Of a DNA stretch of 64,000 bases, positions 55,580 to 64,000 are shown piece after piece. Source of the stretch: Gammaproteobacteria bacterium (GTDB taxonomy: Bacteria; Pseudomonadota; Gammaproteobacteria; SZUA-229). The stretch spans positions 1-64,000 of the forward strand of contig WFMW01000005.1 in assembly GCA_015488885.1 (NCBI GenBank). Direction: 5' to 3'. Every line of letters begins with the position of its first letter. Positions within the stretch are counted from its first letter, which is position 1. The notes under the pieces are model-generated. The model was not told where the DNA came from. It saw only the letters and a program-made list of their open reading frames with translations, and did no database searches. The translations under genes were made by a program, and so were the position numbers.

Positions 55580-58021
55580 ATGGCCAGTTCAAATGACCAA
55601 AATCCAGTATTAGTCGATTCAACTGACGTTCCTGTTTTACCACTCAGAGATGTCGTGGTTTACCCTCACATGGTCATACCATTATTTGTTGGCCGTGAAA
55701 AATCCATTCTTGCCCTTGATGCGGCCATGCAGTCGAATAAACAAATTCTGCTGGTTGCACAAAAAAGTGCTGATATTGATGAACCAGCTATCAGCGATGT
55801 TTATGATGTAGGCACACTTGCCTCAATTCTGCAATTATTAAAACTTCCTGATGGCACCATAAAAGTACTGGTTGAAGGGACACAGCGTGCGCAGATTCAG
55901 AACCTGCAGGAAAACAATGACTACTTTGTCGCTGATTATCGTCTACTGCAAGAAACAGTCATTAAAGACTCACAGGAGCTGGATGTGCTTTCACGCTCAA
56001 CGCTGGGCGTTTTTGATCAGTATGTAAAATTAAACAAGAAGATACCGGCAGAAATTCTTACCTCGCTTGCCGGTATTGATGACCCGTCCAGACTTTCCGA
56101 TACTATTGCCGCACATATGTCATTAAAGCTGGATGAAAAGCAAAAATTGCTTGAAATTGCCGATGTGCAGCAAAGGCTTGAATACATCATGAAATTAATT
56201 GATGGTGAAATCGATATGCTGCAGATTGAAAAGCGTATTCGTGGTCGGGTAAAGCAGCAAATGGAGAAAAGTCAGCGTGAATACTATCTGAATGAGCAGA
56301 TGAAAGCGATTCAGAAAGAGCTGGGTGATATGGAAGATACACCTAATGAAATCGAAGAGTTACAGCAACGCATTGAAAAATCTGGCATGAGTAAAGAAGC
56401 CAGGAAAAAAGCAGACAGTGAATTAAACAAGCTGAAAATGATGTCGCCCATGTCGGCAGAAGCCACTGTCGTGCGTAATTACATTGACTGGCTTGTCGAT
56501 TGTCCGTGGAAGAAAAAATCCAAGATAAGGCATAATCTGACCCAGGCAGAAAAAGTGCTTAATGATGACCATTATGGTCTGGATAAAGTAAAAGAAAGAA
56601 TTCTTGAATACCTGGCGGTTCAGCAACGGGTTAAAAAATTAAAAGGCCCAATTTTATGTCTGGTAGGACCACCGGGTGTGGGTAAAACATCGCTCGGGCA
56701 ATCTATCGCGCGTGCAACAAATCGTAAATATACCCGTATGGCTCTGGGTGGCGTGCGTGATGAATCTGAAATTCGCGGGCATCGTCGTACCTATATCGGT
56801 TCATTGCCCGGTAAGATAATTCAGAATTTATCTAAAGTGGCCACACGTAACCCACTGTTTTTGCTGGATGAGATTGATAAAATGGCTGCAGATTTTCGTG
56901 GTGATCCAGCTTCTGCCTTACTTGAAGTGCTGGATCCTGAGCAGAACCATACGTTTGCCGATCACTATCTGGAAGTTGACTTTGATTTATCCGATGTGAT
57001 GTTTGTAGCCACCGCCAATAGCATGAATATTCCCGGCCCGTTACTCGATAGAATGGAGGTCATTCGGCTGCCCGGTTATACCGAGGATGAAAAGGTCGAG
57101 ATTGCAAAAAATTACCTGTTACCCAAACAAAAGGATAATAATGGCCTGAAGTTAGATGAACTCGTACTGACGGATGATGCATTGCGTGATATCGTGCGTT
57201 ATTATACCCGTGAAGCTGGGGTGCGTGGTATTGAACGTGAAATTGCCAAAATCTGCCGTAAGGTTGTTAAAGCGGTGGTAATACAGGATAAGAGCACCAA
57301 AGTTACTGCAAATACCGTAACCCCTGAAAATCTTGGCGATTATCTGGGCGTAAAACGCTTCCATTATGGTGTGGCCGAAGAAAATGATCAGATTGGTCAG
57401 GTGAATGGCCTTGCCTGGACGGAAGTAGGCGGCGAATTACTGACTATCGAAGCGGCAGTGATGGCGGGTAAGGGTAAACAGTTATTTACCGGCCAGCTGG
57501 GTGATGTTATGCAGGAATCTATACAGGCGGCGATGACAGTTATTCGTAGCCGTGCAGCCAGCCTGGGTTTAAAATCGGATTTTCAGGAAAGTATTGATAT
57601 TCATGTCCATGTTCCCGAGGGAGCAACACCCAAAGATGGGCCGAGTGCAGGTGTCGGTATGTGTACTGCGCTGGCTTCAGCATTCACGCATATTCCAGTC
57701 AATGCAAATGTTGCTATGACTGGTGAGATAACCCTTCGTGGTGAAGTTTTACCCATCGGCGGCTTAAAAGAAAAACTGCTGGCAGCTCACCGAGCGGGTA
57801 TCACCATGGTATTAATTCCCAGCGAAAATGAAAAAGACCTGGTTGAGATACCCAAAAATATCCTGAGTAAGCTGGATGTGAGGCCAGTGCGCTGGATTGA
57901 TGAAGTGCTGGAACTGGCGCTGACAAAAATGCCTGCACCACTGGAAAATTCAGATGCACCTGTCAACAAACCCGCAGCTCGGGCAAAGACAAAAAAATCA
58001 GGCAGCTTAAGGCCTCATTGA
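55580..58021 (+). CDS. lon: ATP-dependent protease Lon
   Basis: An 813-residue AAA+ protease. The N-terminal substrate domain begins [26 protein letters not shown]. Walker [10 protein letters not shown] lies at about 362-370 and Walker [12 protein letters not shown] follows. The proteolytic dyad is Ser689 (PKDGPSAG) and Lys732 ([10 protein letters not shown]). The C-terminal tail is short and basic. The gagg Shine-Dalgarno is clear. It degrades misfolded and regulatory proteins. Confidence 0.97.
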   Translation: MASSNDQNPVLVDSTDVPVLPLRDVVVYPHMVIPLFVGREKSILALDAAMQSNKQILLVAQKSADIDEPAISDVYDVGTLASILQLLKLPDGTIKVLVEGTQRAQIQNLQENNDYFVADYRLLQETVIKDSQELDVLSRSTLGVFDQYVKLNKKIPAEILTSLAGIDDPSRLSDTIAAHMSLKLDEKQKLLEIADVQQRLEYIMKLIDGEIDMLQIEKRIRGRVKQQMEKSQREYYLNEQMKAIQKELGDMEDTPNEIEELQQRIEKSGMSKEARKKADSELNKLKMMSPMSAEATVVRNYIDWLVDCPWKKKSKIRHNLTQAEKVLNDDHYGLDKVKERILEYLAVQQRVKKLKGPILCLVGPPGVGKTSLGQSIARATNRKYTRMALGGVRDESEIRGHRRTYIGSLPGKIIQNLSKVATRNPLFLLDEIDKMAADFRGDPASALLEVLDPEQNHTFADHYLEVDFDLSDVMFVATANSMNIPGPLLDRMEVIRLPGYTEDEKVEIAKNYLLPKQKDNNGLKLDELVLTDDALRDIVRYYTREAGVRGIEREIAKICRKVVKAVVIQDKSTKVTANTVTPENLGDYLGVKRFHYGVAEENDQIGQVNGLAWTEVGGELLTIEAAVMAGKGKQLFTGQLGDVMQESIQAAMTVIRSRAASLGLKSDFQESIDIHVHVPEGATPKDGPSAGVGMCTALASAFTHIPVNANVAMTGEITLRGEVLPIGGLKEKLLAAHRAGITMVLIPSENEKDLVEIPKNILSKLDVRPVRWIDEVLELALTKMPAPLENSDAPVNKPAARAKTKKSGSLRPH

Positions 58022-58086
58022 TTTTTGGTGCTGTCCGATCAGATTTCTGGGGTAACGAGCAGAAATCCTCTTTTTTGATGTTATAA

Positions 58087-58106
58087 GAGATCTTTGCACG
58101 ATAGAA
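58087..58106. repeat. Family D repeat end
   Basis: gagatctttgcacgatagaa matches the arm of the hairpin at 63463-63497 (read in reverse complement: gagacctttgcacgatagac). A looser relative is at 53925. Confidence 0.5.
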
Positions 58107-58289
58107 TCACAAGTAAAAATGGCTAAAATTCCACTGCCTGTTGTTAGAAAACTTGTCGTTAGAAAACTTGCCAATATCAGATATTAGCTGCGTTTCCTGC
58201 CTCAATTAGCAAAATTTTAACGCATTTTTCTTTTGTGCCTCTATCATGCAAAGGCCACTATAAGGTTGCTTGAAATCCGTTTTTTTATT

Positions 58290-58325
58290 AAAGCAAATAT
58301 ATTTTACGATGTATTTGCTTTTTTA
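58290..58325 (+). terminator. Rho-independent terminator-like hairpin
   Basis: aagcaaata (58291-58299) pairs with tatttgctt (58312-58320) and a run of T follows. It lies 270 bp after lon, too far to be its only terminator, and could end a longer lon mRNA or a small RNA. Confidence 0.55.
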
Positions 58326-58492
58326 TTGGCAAAAGGACTGTAAATATTCATCATTTTATGCGAACATCTGCCATCCGCAAAAAACGGTGTAAGTATATTA
58401 AATCCCGTATTTATAAAAATAATAGATTTAATCTATTTGGATATTAATAATATGGAGTTAATAAATAGAAAGAATAATGTGACGCCAGTAAT

Positions 58493-58532
58493 AGATAACA
58501 AGCATAGATAACAAGCATAGATAATTAAGCAT
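58493..58532. repeat. 13-bp tandem repeat (3 copies)
   Basis: agataacaagcat occurs twice exactly, followed by a 14-bp variant (agataattaagcat), about 120 bp upstream of hupB. Confidence 0.75.
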
Positions 58533-58650
58533 AGACAACAGGCAGCGTTATCTATTATCGTCGTCTTTTTTAACCACCCAGGAGTCTGTTGATTTTTCGC
58601 AGTAGCATGTGTTGAATCTGATAGAATCCAATATAACAGGATAATAATTA

Positions 58651-58923
58651 ATGAATAAAACAGAATTAACTGATGCTGTTGCTGAAACAGCAGGCATGAC
58701 GAAGGCAGATGCTGCAAAAGCTGTTGATGCCGTTCTTGGTTCAATATCTGCTACCCTGGCAAAAGGTGAGCAAATAAGCTTAATTGGTTTTGGCACGTTT
58801 CTGGTTCGCGACAGAGCAGCCCGTACAGGCCGGAATCCACAGACTGGCGCAGAGATACAGATTGCTGCAGCAAAAGTTCCTGCATTTAAGCCTGGTAAAG
58901 CACTGAAGGATGCCGTAAACTAG
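58651..58923 (+). CDS. hupB: DNA-binding protein HU-beta
   Basis: A 90-residue histone-like protein: [29 protein letters not shown] forms the dimer helices, [28 protein letters not shown] the saddle and DNA-binding arm, and [18 protein letters not shown] the C-terminus. It packages and bends DNA. tRNA-Val begins 16 bp after its stop, so hupB and the two tRNAs are probably cotranscribed up to the terminator at 59103. Confidence 0.96.
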   Translation: MNKTELTDAVAETAGMTKADAAKAVDAVLGSISATLAKGEQISLIGFGTFLVRDRAARTGRNPQTGAEIQIAAAKVPAFKPGKALKDAVN

Positions 58924-58938
58924 CGCGCTTTCCAGACA

Positions 58939-59014
58939 GGGTGCTTAGCTCAGCTGGTAGAGCGTCGCCCTTACAAGGCGAATGTCGGGGGTTCGACTCC
59001 CTCAGCACCCACCA
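58939..59014 (+). tRNA. tRNA-Val (anticodon TAC)
   Basis: Acceptor gggtgct/agcaccc, anticodon loop cttacaa with TAC, T-arm ggggg-ttcgact-ccctc and encoded CCA. It lies 16 bp after hupB and three bases before tRNA-Asp. Confidence 0.95.
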
Positions 59015-59017
59015 AAC

Positions 59018-59094
59018 GGAGCGGTAGTTCAGCTGGTTAGAATACCGGCCTGTCACGCCGGGGGTCGCGGGTTCAAATCCCGTCCGCTCCGCCA
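59018..59094 (+). tRNA. tRNA-Asp (anticodon GTC)
   Basis: Acceptor ggagcgg/ccgctcc, anticodon loop ctgtcac with GTC, T-arm gcggg-ttcaaat-cccgt and encoded CCA. The reverse-strand ORF 58886-59095 (GFEPATPGVTGRY) is an antisense tRNA artefact. Confidence 0.95.
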
Positions 59095-59102
59095 TATTAA
59101 TG

Positions 59103-59152
59103 AACGCTGTAGCTGGTGATTAAACTTAATCATTCACTACAGCGTTTTTTTT
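59103..59152 (+). terminator. Rho-independent terminator after tRNA-Asp
   Basis: aacgctgtag pairs with ctacagcgtt (with a further inner helix gtgatt/aatcat) and is followed by a long T-run. It ends the hupB-tRNA transcription unit. Confidence 0.85.
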
Positions 59153-59268
59153 TACCTTTCACACAAATAAGAGACTTGTGTACGTTTGTGCGGTTTGTAT
59201 GTTTGTACGATAGAGTCTCAAATGGTCTCAGTGATTATGTTTTTATAAAGGCTTGTTTGTTATGAATT

Positions 59269-59310
59269 AAAAGGTTGAATAAAAAAGGTTGAATAAAAAA
59301 GGTTAAATAA
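59269..59310. repeat. 14-bp tandem repeat (3 copies)
   Basis: aaaaggttgaataa twice exactly and once with one change (aaaaggttaaataa), ending seven bases before the ppiD ATG. Each copy contains an aagg motif, and the copy nearest the ATG may act as a weak ribosome-binding site, so copy number could alter translation. Confidence 0.8.
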
Positions 59311-59316
59311 AATTTT

Positions 59317-61218
59317 ATGTTACAGGCAATTAATGATCGAATTAAAGGTTGGTTAGGGATAGTTGTTGTCGTACTGATTGGCCTGCCTTTCGGGCTTTGG
59401 GGTATCCAGTCGTACCTCGATAACAGTGGCCCGCGATATGCAGCAAAGGTCAATAAAATCGAAATTTCGGTGCCTGAACTGGAACAGGCGGTTTCTTTAC
59501 AACGTCAGAGATTAATGCAGCGGTTTCAGGGGAAATTACCGATTAAAGAAAAGGCGTTGCGTAAACAGGTGTTAGACCAGCTGATTAATCAGCATTTACT
59601 GGCAAAAGTCAGTTATGAGCAAGGATTTCGTATTTCTGATTCGGTGCTGGCCGCAGAAATAAAGCAGATGTTTTCTATTGGTGGTAAATTTAACCGCAAT
59701 GCCATGGAAGCACGCCTGGCTTCCATCGGGCGGACGCCGAAGCAATTTGAATATCAATTACGTAGTGAGCTACGAGTTCAACAGATGCAGGCTGCCTTAA
59801 CAAACTCAACGATTGTCAGTAAACCAGCAGTCAGGCAAATGGCCACACTGGAACAGCAGCAACGTGATGTCAGTATTATTACGTTTAATGCAGATAAATT
59901 TGCCGGTGACTATCAGCCCACTAAGGCTGAGATACAGCATTATTATGAAACCCATCAACAACGTTTTATGAACCCTGAAAAGGTCAAGGTTGATTATGTT
60001 GAATTTACCACTGCTAAAATTGCTGCAAAGGCAACGATTGATGAAGATAAGATAAAAGCAGCCTATGATGATTATGTATCCAGTGTTAAAAATCGTGAGC
60101 AGCGTGAAGCCGCCCACATTTTAATTACTGCGGGTAAAACAGCGAAGGACAAAGCCGCCGCAAAAGCAAAAATTGCGGACATAAAAAAACAGCTGGAAGC
60201 GGGTAAATCTTTTGCTGAGCTGGCGAAAAAATATTCACAGGATCCTGAGTCGGCAAAAAAAGGCGGGGAGCTGGGCTGGATATCATCGGGTGATATGGTT
60301 AAACCCTTTGAAGATGCCCTGTTTACTATGAAAAAAGGCACGGTGAGTCATATTGTAAAAACCCGCTTTGGCTATCATTTGATCAAGCTGGAGGATATTC
60401 GTAAACAGAAAGTCTTATCGCTGGCGCAGAAACGACCTGAAATTGAACGTGAGTTACGCAATCAGGTGGCCAGTGATCAGTTTTATGATTTAAGTGAAAA
60501 ACTGGCAAATAAGGCATTCGAGAACCCGGATAGTCTTGATGAAGTTGTCGAATCCATGCATGCCAAACTGCATACCAGTGATTATTTTACTCGTCAGCAT
60601 GGCACAGGTATTGCGGGTAATAAAAAAGTCCGGCAGGCCGCTTTTTCCTCTGATGTGTTAAATAAAGGGGTTAATAGTGATGTTATTGAGTTAACCCCAA
60701 AAGATATTGTTGTTATTCGACTGAACAATTATGTTAAAGCTCAACCAGAACCACTGGCTGAAGTCAGTGCAAAAATTCAGGCTATTCTTAAAATAAAATC
60801 AGGGTACAGGAAAACCCTGACAGCAGCCAGTGAGGTACAGAAAAAACTGGCTTCTGGTGCTTCTATTGATAGTATTTCTGGTAATGGCATTGTTGTATCA
60901 AAAACAGGGCTGGTTTCACGTACCGATTTCAGCAAAGTCTCCGAACCTTCTTTAATTAAAACTATTTTTGATATGCCGGTACCGCTGGATGGTAAATTAT
61001 CAACTAAGCGATCATTTAAACGTGTTGATCTGTTAACCGGTGATGTTGCGTTGATTGTGTTAAATAAAATCATTGATCCAGACAAAATCAGCAAGGATAA
61101 ACTCGCTGTGGCACGCAATGAATTACGGCGTCAGATTGCCATGGATGAATTTAAAGCGGTTCTACAATCTATTAAAGCGAAAGCCGATATTGATATAAAT
61201 AATCGTGTTTTGCAGTAA
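59317..61218 (+). CDS. ppiD: Periplasmic folding chaperone PpiD (SurA-like, membrane-anchored)
   Basis: A 633-residue protein with one N-terminal membrane anchor (about 13-33, GIVVVVLIGLPFGLWGIQSYL), a SurA_N-like chaperone region, and one parvulin-type domain (about 265-360; AAHILITAGKTAKDKAAAK...SKDPESAKKGGELGWISSGDMV-like, FGYHLIKL). PpiD interacts with the SecYEG translocon and assists exported proteins. It follows hupB as in E. coli and Pseudomonas. The start is within a tandem repeat zone without a classical Shine-Dalgarno. Confidence 0.94.
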   Translation: MLQAINDRIKGWLGIVVVVLIGLPFGLWGIQSYLDNSGPRYAAKVNKIEISVPELEQAVSLQRQRLMQRFQGKLPIKEKALRKQVLDQLINQHLLAKVSYEQGFRISDSVLAAEIKQMFSIGGKFNRNAMEARLASIGRTPKQFEYQLRSELRVQQMQAALTNSTIVSKPAVRQMATLEQQQRDVSIITFNADKFAGDYQPTKAEIQHYYETHQQRFMNPEKVKVDYVEFTTAKIAAKATIDEDKIKAAYDDYVSSVKNREQREAAHILITAGKTAKDKAAAKAKIADIKKQLEAGKSFAELAKKYSQDPESAKKGGELGWISSGDMVKPFEDALFTMKKGTVSHIVKTRFGYHLIKLEDIRKQKVLSLAQKRPEIERELRNQVASDQFYDLSEKLANKAFENPDSLDEVVESMHAKLHTSDYFTRQHGTGIAGNKKVRQAAFSSDVLNKGVNSDVIELTPKDIVVIRLNNYVKAQPEPLAEVSAKIQAILKIKSGYRKTLTAASEVQKKLASGASIDSISGNGIVVSKTGLVSRTDFSKVSEPSLIKTIFDMPVPLDGKLSTKRSFKRVDLLTGDVALIVLNKIIDPDKISKDKLAVARNELRRQIAMDEFKAVLQSIKAKADIDINNRVLQ

Positions 61219-61257
61219 CGCTCATATTTACTGGCCGTATTTAAAAATTAGCCACTG

Positions 61258-62529
61258 ATGCTGCATATAAAACTTGCCCTGCACTGGCAGATTCTGCTTG
61301 CTTTGTTATTAGCAATACTGGCTGGTCTGGTATTTGATCAAAATACACAGATAGGCGGTGTCTCGCTATTGTCGATACTGTTATTTATTGGAACGCTTTT
61401 TCTCAATGCACTAAAAATGTTAATTGTGCCACTGGTGATGGCTTCGATTATTACCGGTATGATGAGTCTGCAGGCCGATACGCTGGGACGGCTGGGTGGT
61501 AAAACACTGCTTTACTATATGAGTTCCAGTCTTATTGCTATTCTTATTGGTTTATTGCTGGTTAATCTATTGCAACCGGGCATTATGCATGGTCAACCGG
61601 TACGCGATATGATTGGTCTGTCCGCCGATACCTCGACAGTATTACACAAAGTAGGTGGGAAGGGTGCCAGTGATATTGCCGATGTGTTATTACGCATGGT
61701 ACCTGCTAATGTTGTAACGGCTGCGGCAAAAGGACAGATGCTGGGCTTAATCTTTTTCAGTTTGCTGTACGGGTATTTTTTATCCAGGCTGGAGGGAAAG
61801 TCGGCAACAGCACAAAGAAACTTCTGGCAGGGTTTGCTGGATATTATGCTGGCAATGACCAACCTGATTATGAAATTTGCCCCCCTCGGTGTGTTTGCGC
61901 TGGTGGCAAAAGTCGTGCTGGTTTCTGGCGTGGATGCATTTAAACCGCTGTCTGTTTTCTTTTTTACCGTTATTCTGGCGTTGTCCATTCATCTGTTTGT
62001 TATTTTGCCGCTGGCGTTACGTTTTATTGCACGGGTATCAGTGGTTAAACACTTTAAGGCGATGATGCCAGCTTTATTAACTGCATTTTCAACCAGTTCA
62101 TCATCTGCAACCCTGCCGATTACCATGGACAGTGTTGAGAAACGCGCAGGTGTATCCAATCAGATAACCGGGTTTACTTTGCCATTGGGGGCTACCATCA
62201 ATATGGATGGTACGGCTTTATACGAGTGTGTGGCAGCTATGTTTATTGCACAGGCATATGGTCTATCGCTTGATATTACCACGCAGTTTACCATTGTTCT
62301 GGTGGCCTTATTAACCTCGGTAGGTGTGGCCGGTATTCCTTCAGCCAGCCTGGTGGCGATCACAATTATTTTATCGGCAATCGGCCTGCCACTGGAAGCA
62401 GTAGGATTAATACTGGTGGTTGATCGTGTGCTGGATATGTGCCGTACTGCAGTCAATGTGTTCAGCGACTCCTGTGCGGCAGTTATTATTGCCCGTCTGG
62501 AAGGCGAACAGACACGGCTGGTAGTATAA
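61258..62529 (+). CDS. Dicarboxylate/amino acid:cation symporter (DAACS family)
   Basis: A 423-residue membrane transporter of the GltP/DctA type with about eight helices and two re-entrant loops. The SSSSATLP serine-rich loop (TSSSSATLPITMDSVEK), GFTLPLGATINMDGTALYE and VDRVLDMCRTAVNVFSDSCAA motifs are diagnostic. It takes up acidic amino acids or C4-dicarboxylates with protons or sodium; the specific substrate is not certain. It starts 39 bp after ppiD. Confidence 0.92.
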   Translation: MLHIKLALHWQILLALLLAILAGLVFDQNTQIGGVSLLSILLFIGTLFLNALKMLIVPLVMASIITGMMSLQADTLGRLGGKTLLYYMSSSLIAILIGLLLVNLLQPGIMHGQPVRDMIGLSADTSTVLHKVGGKGASDIADVLLRMVPANVVTAAAKGQMLGLIFFSLLYGYFLSRLEGKSATAQRNFWQGLLDIMLAMTNLIMKFAPLGVFALVAKVVLVSGVDAFKPLSVFFFTVILALSIHLFVILPLALRFIARVSVVKHFKAMMPALLTAFSTSSSSATLPITMDSVEKRAGVSNQITGFTLPLGATINMDGTALYECVAAMFIAQAYGLSLDITTQFTIVLVALLTSVGVAGIPSASLVAITIILSAIGLPLEAVGLILVVDRVLDMCRTAVNVFSDSCAAVIIARLEGEQTRLVV

Positions 62530-62558
62530 TAATACTGCCAGGCTTAACACCCGCATCC

Positions 62559-62585
62559 CTACGGCTTCTATTCTCCAACCGGCTC
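62559..62585. repeat. Family B repeat fragment between the symporter gene and fabI
   Basis: In reverse complement, 23 of 27 bases match the left end of the complete family B element (gagaatagaagccgtag core). It lies in the gap between two convergent genes. Confidence 0.6.
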
Positions 62586-62596
62586 GCAGATCAGAC

Positions 62597-63412
62597 TTAA
62601 CCAGGTTTCTGACTCAGGCTTTTATCTTCTGTTCCCATTAATCCGGCAGTATGGTAACCGCCATCAACGTAAATAATTTCACCGGTAATGCCACTTGCCA
62701 GGCTGGAACAGAGAAATGCGGCGGTATTACCAACTTCATCAATGGTAACATTACGGTGAAGCGGTGCACTCTGTTCAACATGCTCGAGAATACGATTGAA
62801 GCCCGAAATACCTTTTGCTGACAGGGTTTTTATTGGTCCGGCAGAAATAGCATTAACCCTTATGCCTTCGGGGCCGAGTGAATGTGCCAGATAGCGTACG
62901 TTGGCTTCCAGGCTGGCTTTGGCCAGGCCCATCACATTATAGCCGGGGAAGGCGCGTACGGCACCCAGGTAGCTCATGGTGATAATCGCCGCATCTTTAC
63001 TTTCCTGCATCATATGTCTGCCAGCTTTGGCAATGGCAGCGAGACTGTATGAGCTAATTTCGTGTGCTGTGTTAAAACCTTCACGACTTATATTATCGAG
63101 ATAATCTCCTTCCAGCATTTCTTTGGGGGCGAAGGCAACACAGTGGACAATAATATCAAGCCTGTCCCAGAAATCATCAAGGTGATCGAAAACTGCTTCA
63201 ATCTGTTCATCATTTTCAACATCGCAGGGAATAACGATATCAGAATCACATTCTCCTGCCAGTTTTTCTACGCGCTCATGTAAACGTTCGCCCATATAGG
63301 TAAATGCCAGTTCAGCACCTTCTCGATGCATGGCTTTGGCAATGCCCCAGGCAATAGAACGATTACTTGCCACGCCAAAAATTAATGCACGTTTACCGGT
63401 TAAAAAGCCCAT
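62597..63412 (-). CDS. fabI: Enoyl-[acyl-carrier-protein] reductase (NADH) FabI
   Basis: A 271-residue short-chain dehydrogenase-like enzyme completing each fatty acid elongation cycle. The N-terminal [18 protein letters not shown] binds NADH. Catalytic Tyr158 and Lys165 lie in GYNVMGLAK, with Tyr148 (SYLGA) as the second family tyrosine. [15 protein letters not shown] and the C-terminal [15 protein letters not shown] complete the signature. It is divergent from the following binding-protein gene. Confidence 0.96.
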   Translation of the reverse strand: MGFLTGKRALIFGVASNRSIAWGIAKAMHREGAELAFTYMGERLHERVEKLAGECDSDIVIPCDVENDEQIEAVFDHLDDFWDRLDIIVHCVAFAPKEMLEGDYLDNISREGFNTAHEISSYSLAAIAKAGRHMMQESKDAAIITMSYLGAVRAFPGYNVMGLAKASLEANVRYLAHSLGPEGIRVNAISAGPIKTLSAKGISGFNRILEHVEQSAPLHRNVTIDEVGNTAAFLCSSLASGITGEIIYVDGGYHTAGLMGTEDKSLSQKPG

Positions 63413-63462
63413 TCTTATCGCTCCCCTGTTATTAGTGATAATGATTGCTGATAATAGTCATA

Positions 63463-63497
63463 TGAGACCTTTGCGCGTCTATCGTGCAAAGGTCTCA
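63463..63497. repeat. Family D hairpin between fabI and the binding-protein gene
   Basis: tgagacctttgcgcg and cgtgcaaaggtctca form an almost perfect 15-bp stem around a five-base loop. One arm is repeated after lon (58087). It lies upstream of both divergent genes, so it is not a terminator for either. Confidence 0.65.
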
Positions 63498-63571
63498 ATG
63501 TAGTTTGCGGTTAGTGGTCATTGCTGTAAACTTGCGCCACATTATACATACAATTTCAGCAAGATTAACCC

Positions 63572-64000
63572 ATGTTGTATAACATGAAAATACTTATTGT
63601 TCTTTTTTCTGTATTCATGGCATTTGCCAGTCAGCCGCTTTATGCCGCCTATGCAATGGGTATGGGCTATATACCAAAATACCCTGCTAATTTCAAACAC
63701 TTTGACTATGTTAATCCAAAGGCGCCCAAAGGTGGTAACCTGGTTATGGACGGGGTGGGTACCTTTGACAGTCTCAATCCCTATTTATTAAAAGGCATTG
63801 CTGCCGATGGTCTGGGAACGCTGGTATTTGAAAGTTTACTGGAAAAAAGTCTGGATGAACCTTTTAGTGAATATGGTCTACTTGCCGATGATTTTTATCT
63901 GGCAAAAGATAAATTATCGGTGACTTTTCATATTAATCCAGCGGCACGGTTTTCAAATGGTCAGCCAGTCACTGCGGCGGATGTCAAATATTCTTTTGAT
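63572..64000 (+). CDS. Peptide ABC transporter substrate-binding protein (family 5), 5' part
   Basis: An open frame of 143 codons reaches the window end without a stop. It starts at ATG 63572 or, more likely, 63584 (MKILIVLFSVFMAFASQPLYAA), which opens a signal peptide. The mature part GYIPKYPANFKHFDYVNPKAPKGGNLVMDGVGTFDSLNPYLLKG, then LVFESLLEKS and FHINPAARFSNGQPVTAADVKYSFD, is typical of YejA-like SBP_bac_5 oligopeptide-binding lipoproteins/periplasmic proteins. The ORF track shows only an out-of-frame shadow here because the stop is outside the window. Confidence 0.9.
   Translation, partial: MLYNMKILIVLFSVFMAFASQPLYAAYAMGMGYIPKYPANFKHFDYVNPKAPKGGNLVMDGVGTFDSLNPYLLKGIAADGLGTLVFESLLEKSLDEPFSEYGLLADDFYLAKDKLSVTFHINPAARFSNGQPVTAADVKYSFD

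Larger units (their letters stand above)
58022..58650. other. lon-hupB intergenic region
   Basis: About 630 bp without a credible ORF. From left to right it holds a family D repeat end (58087-58106), a 15-bp duplication (ttagaaaacttg at 58144 and 58159), a T-tailed hairpin (58290-58325) and a 13-bp tandem repeat (58493-58532). A small RNA ending at the T-tailed hairpin is possible but no promoter is convincing. The hupB promoter must lie near the 3' end. Confidence 0.45.

Noticed and set aside
58886-59095. Reverse-strand ORF of 69 residues (MAERTGFEPATPGVTGRY)
   Set aside because: Antisense translation of the tRNA-Val and tRNA-Asp genes, a well-known false ORF type.

Overview
The window is a chromosomal segment from a gammaproteobacterium. 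The evidence is gene order as much as gene content. Several blocks are arranged as in Pseudomonas-like genomes: trpBA-accD-folC-dedD-cvpA-purF, proC-yggT-yggU-metX-metW beside pilT/pilU, gshB-tonB-algH-ruvX-pyrR-pyrB-pyrC', pilGHIJ-chpA, and tig-clpP-clpX-lon-hupB-ppiD. Base composition is moderate and many non-coding stretches are AT-rich. A CbbY-type phosphatase and a TauE/SafE exporter are compatible with a chemolithoautotrophic sulfur oxidiser, but that is only a hint and I do not name a genus.

Layout. 1-7.0 kb (+): the end of tryptophan synthesis, fatty acid and folate genes, purF and a SIMPL-domain protein. 7.1-9.4 kb (-): DsbA-like protein, TauE and CbbY. 9.5-10.4 kb (-): an EAL protein whose catalytic site has decayed. 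10.5-16.3 kb (-): a partial type II secretion locus, gspC-D-E-F only. 16.4-20.1 kb (-): metX-metW and proC-yggT-yggU. 20.2-23.6 kb (+): three tandem type IV pilus retraction-type ATPases (PilT and two PilU-like). 23.7-30.7 kb (-): pyrimidine genes with a DHOase lacking its metal site, ruvX, algH, tonB, apbE and gshB. 30.9-41.2 kb (+): the Pil-Chp chemosensory system with a 2033-residue ChpA. 41.2-44.5 kb (-): an ahcY-metF-rsmE operon behind an S-adenosylhomocysteine riboswitch. 44.7-46.7 kb (+): a membrane GGDEF-EAL protein. 46.7-49.9 kb (-): lexA, a Y-family polymerase and a ketoacyl synthase. 50.0-51.2 kb (+): tRNA-Pro, Arg, His and Leu, interleaved with unusual hairpin elements. 51.3-61.2 kb (+): trigger factor, ClpP, ClpX, Lon, HU, tRNA-Val, tRNA-Asp and PpiD. 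61.3-64 kb: a DAACS symporter, fabI (-) and the start of a peptide-binding protein.

The most unusual material is non-coding. Two identical 71-bp elements, each foldable into four consecutive hairpins, sit at exactly the same T-loop position (between tRNA positions 58 and 59) of duplicated 3' tRNA ends, one derived from tRNA-Pro and one from tRNA-Arg. A different array of five consecutive hairpins lies between tRNA-His and tRNA-Leu. Several palindromic MITE-like repeat families abut or supply the stop codons of upstream genes, and one fragment appears to encode the N-terminus of RuvX. Short tandem duplications of 13-17 bp recur in intergenic DNA. The lexA promoter appears nearly leaderless and carries a GTTC-N7-GTTC direct repeat of the type described as the alphaproteobacterial LexA box.
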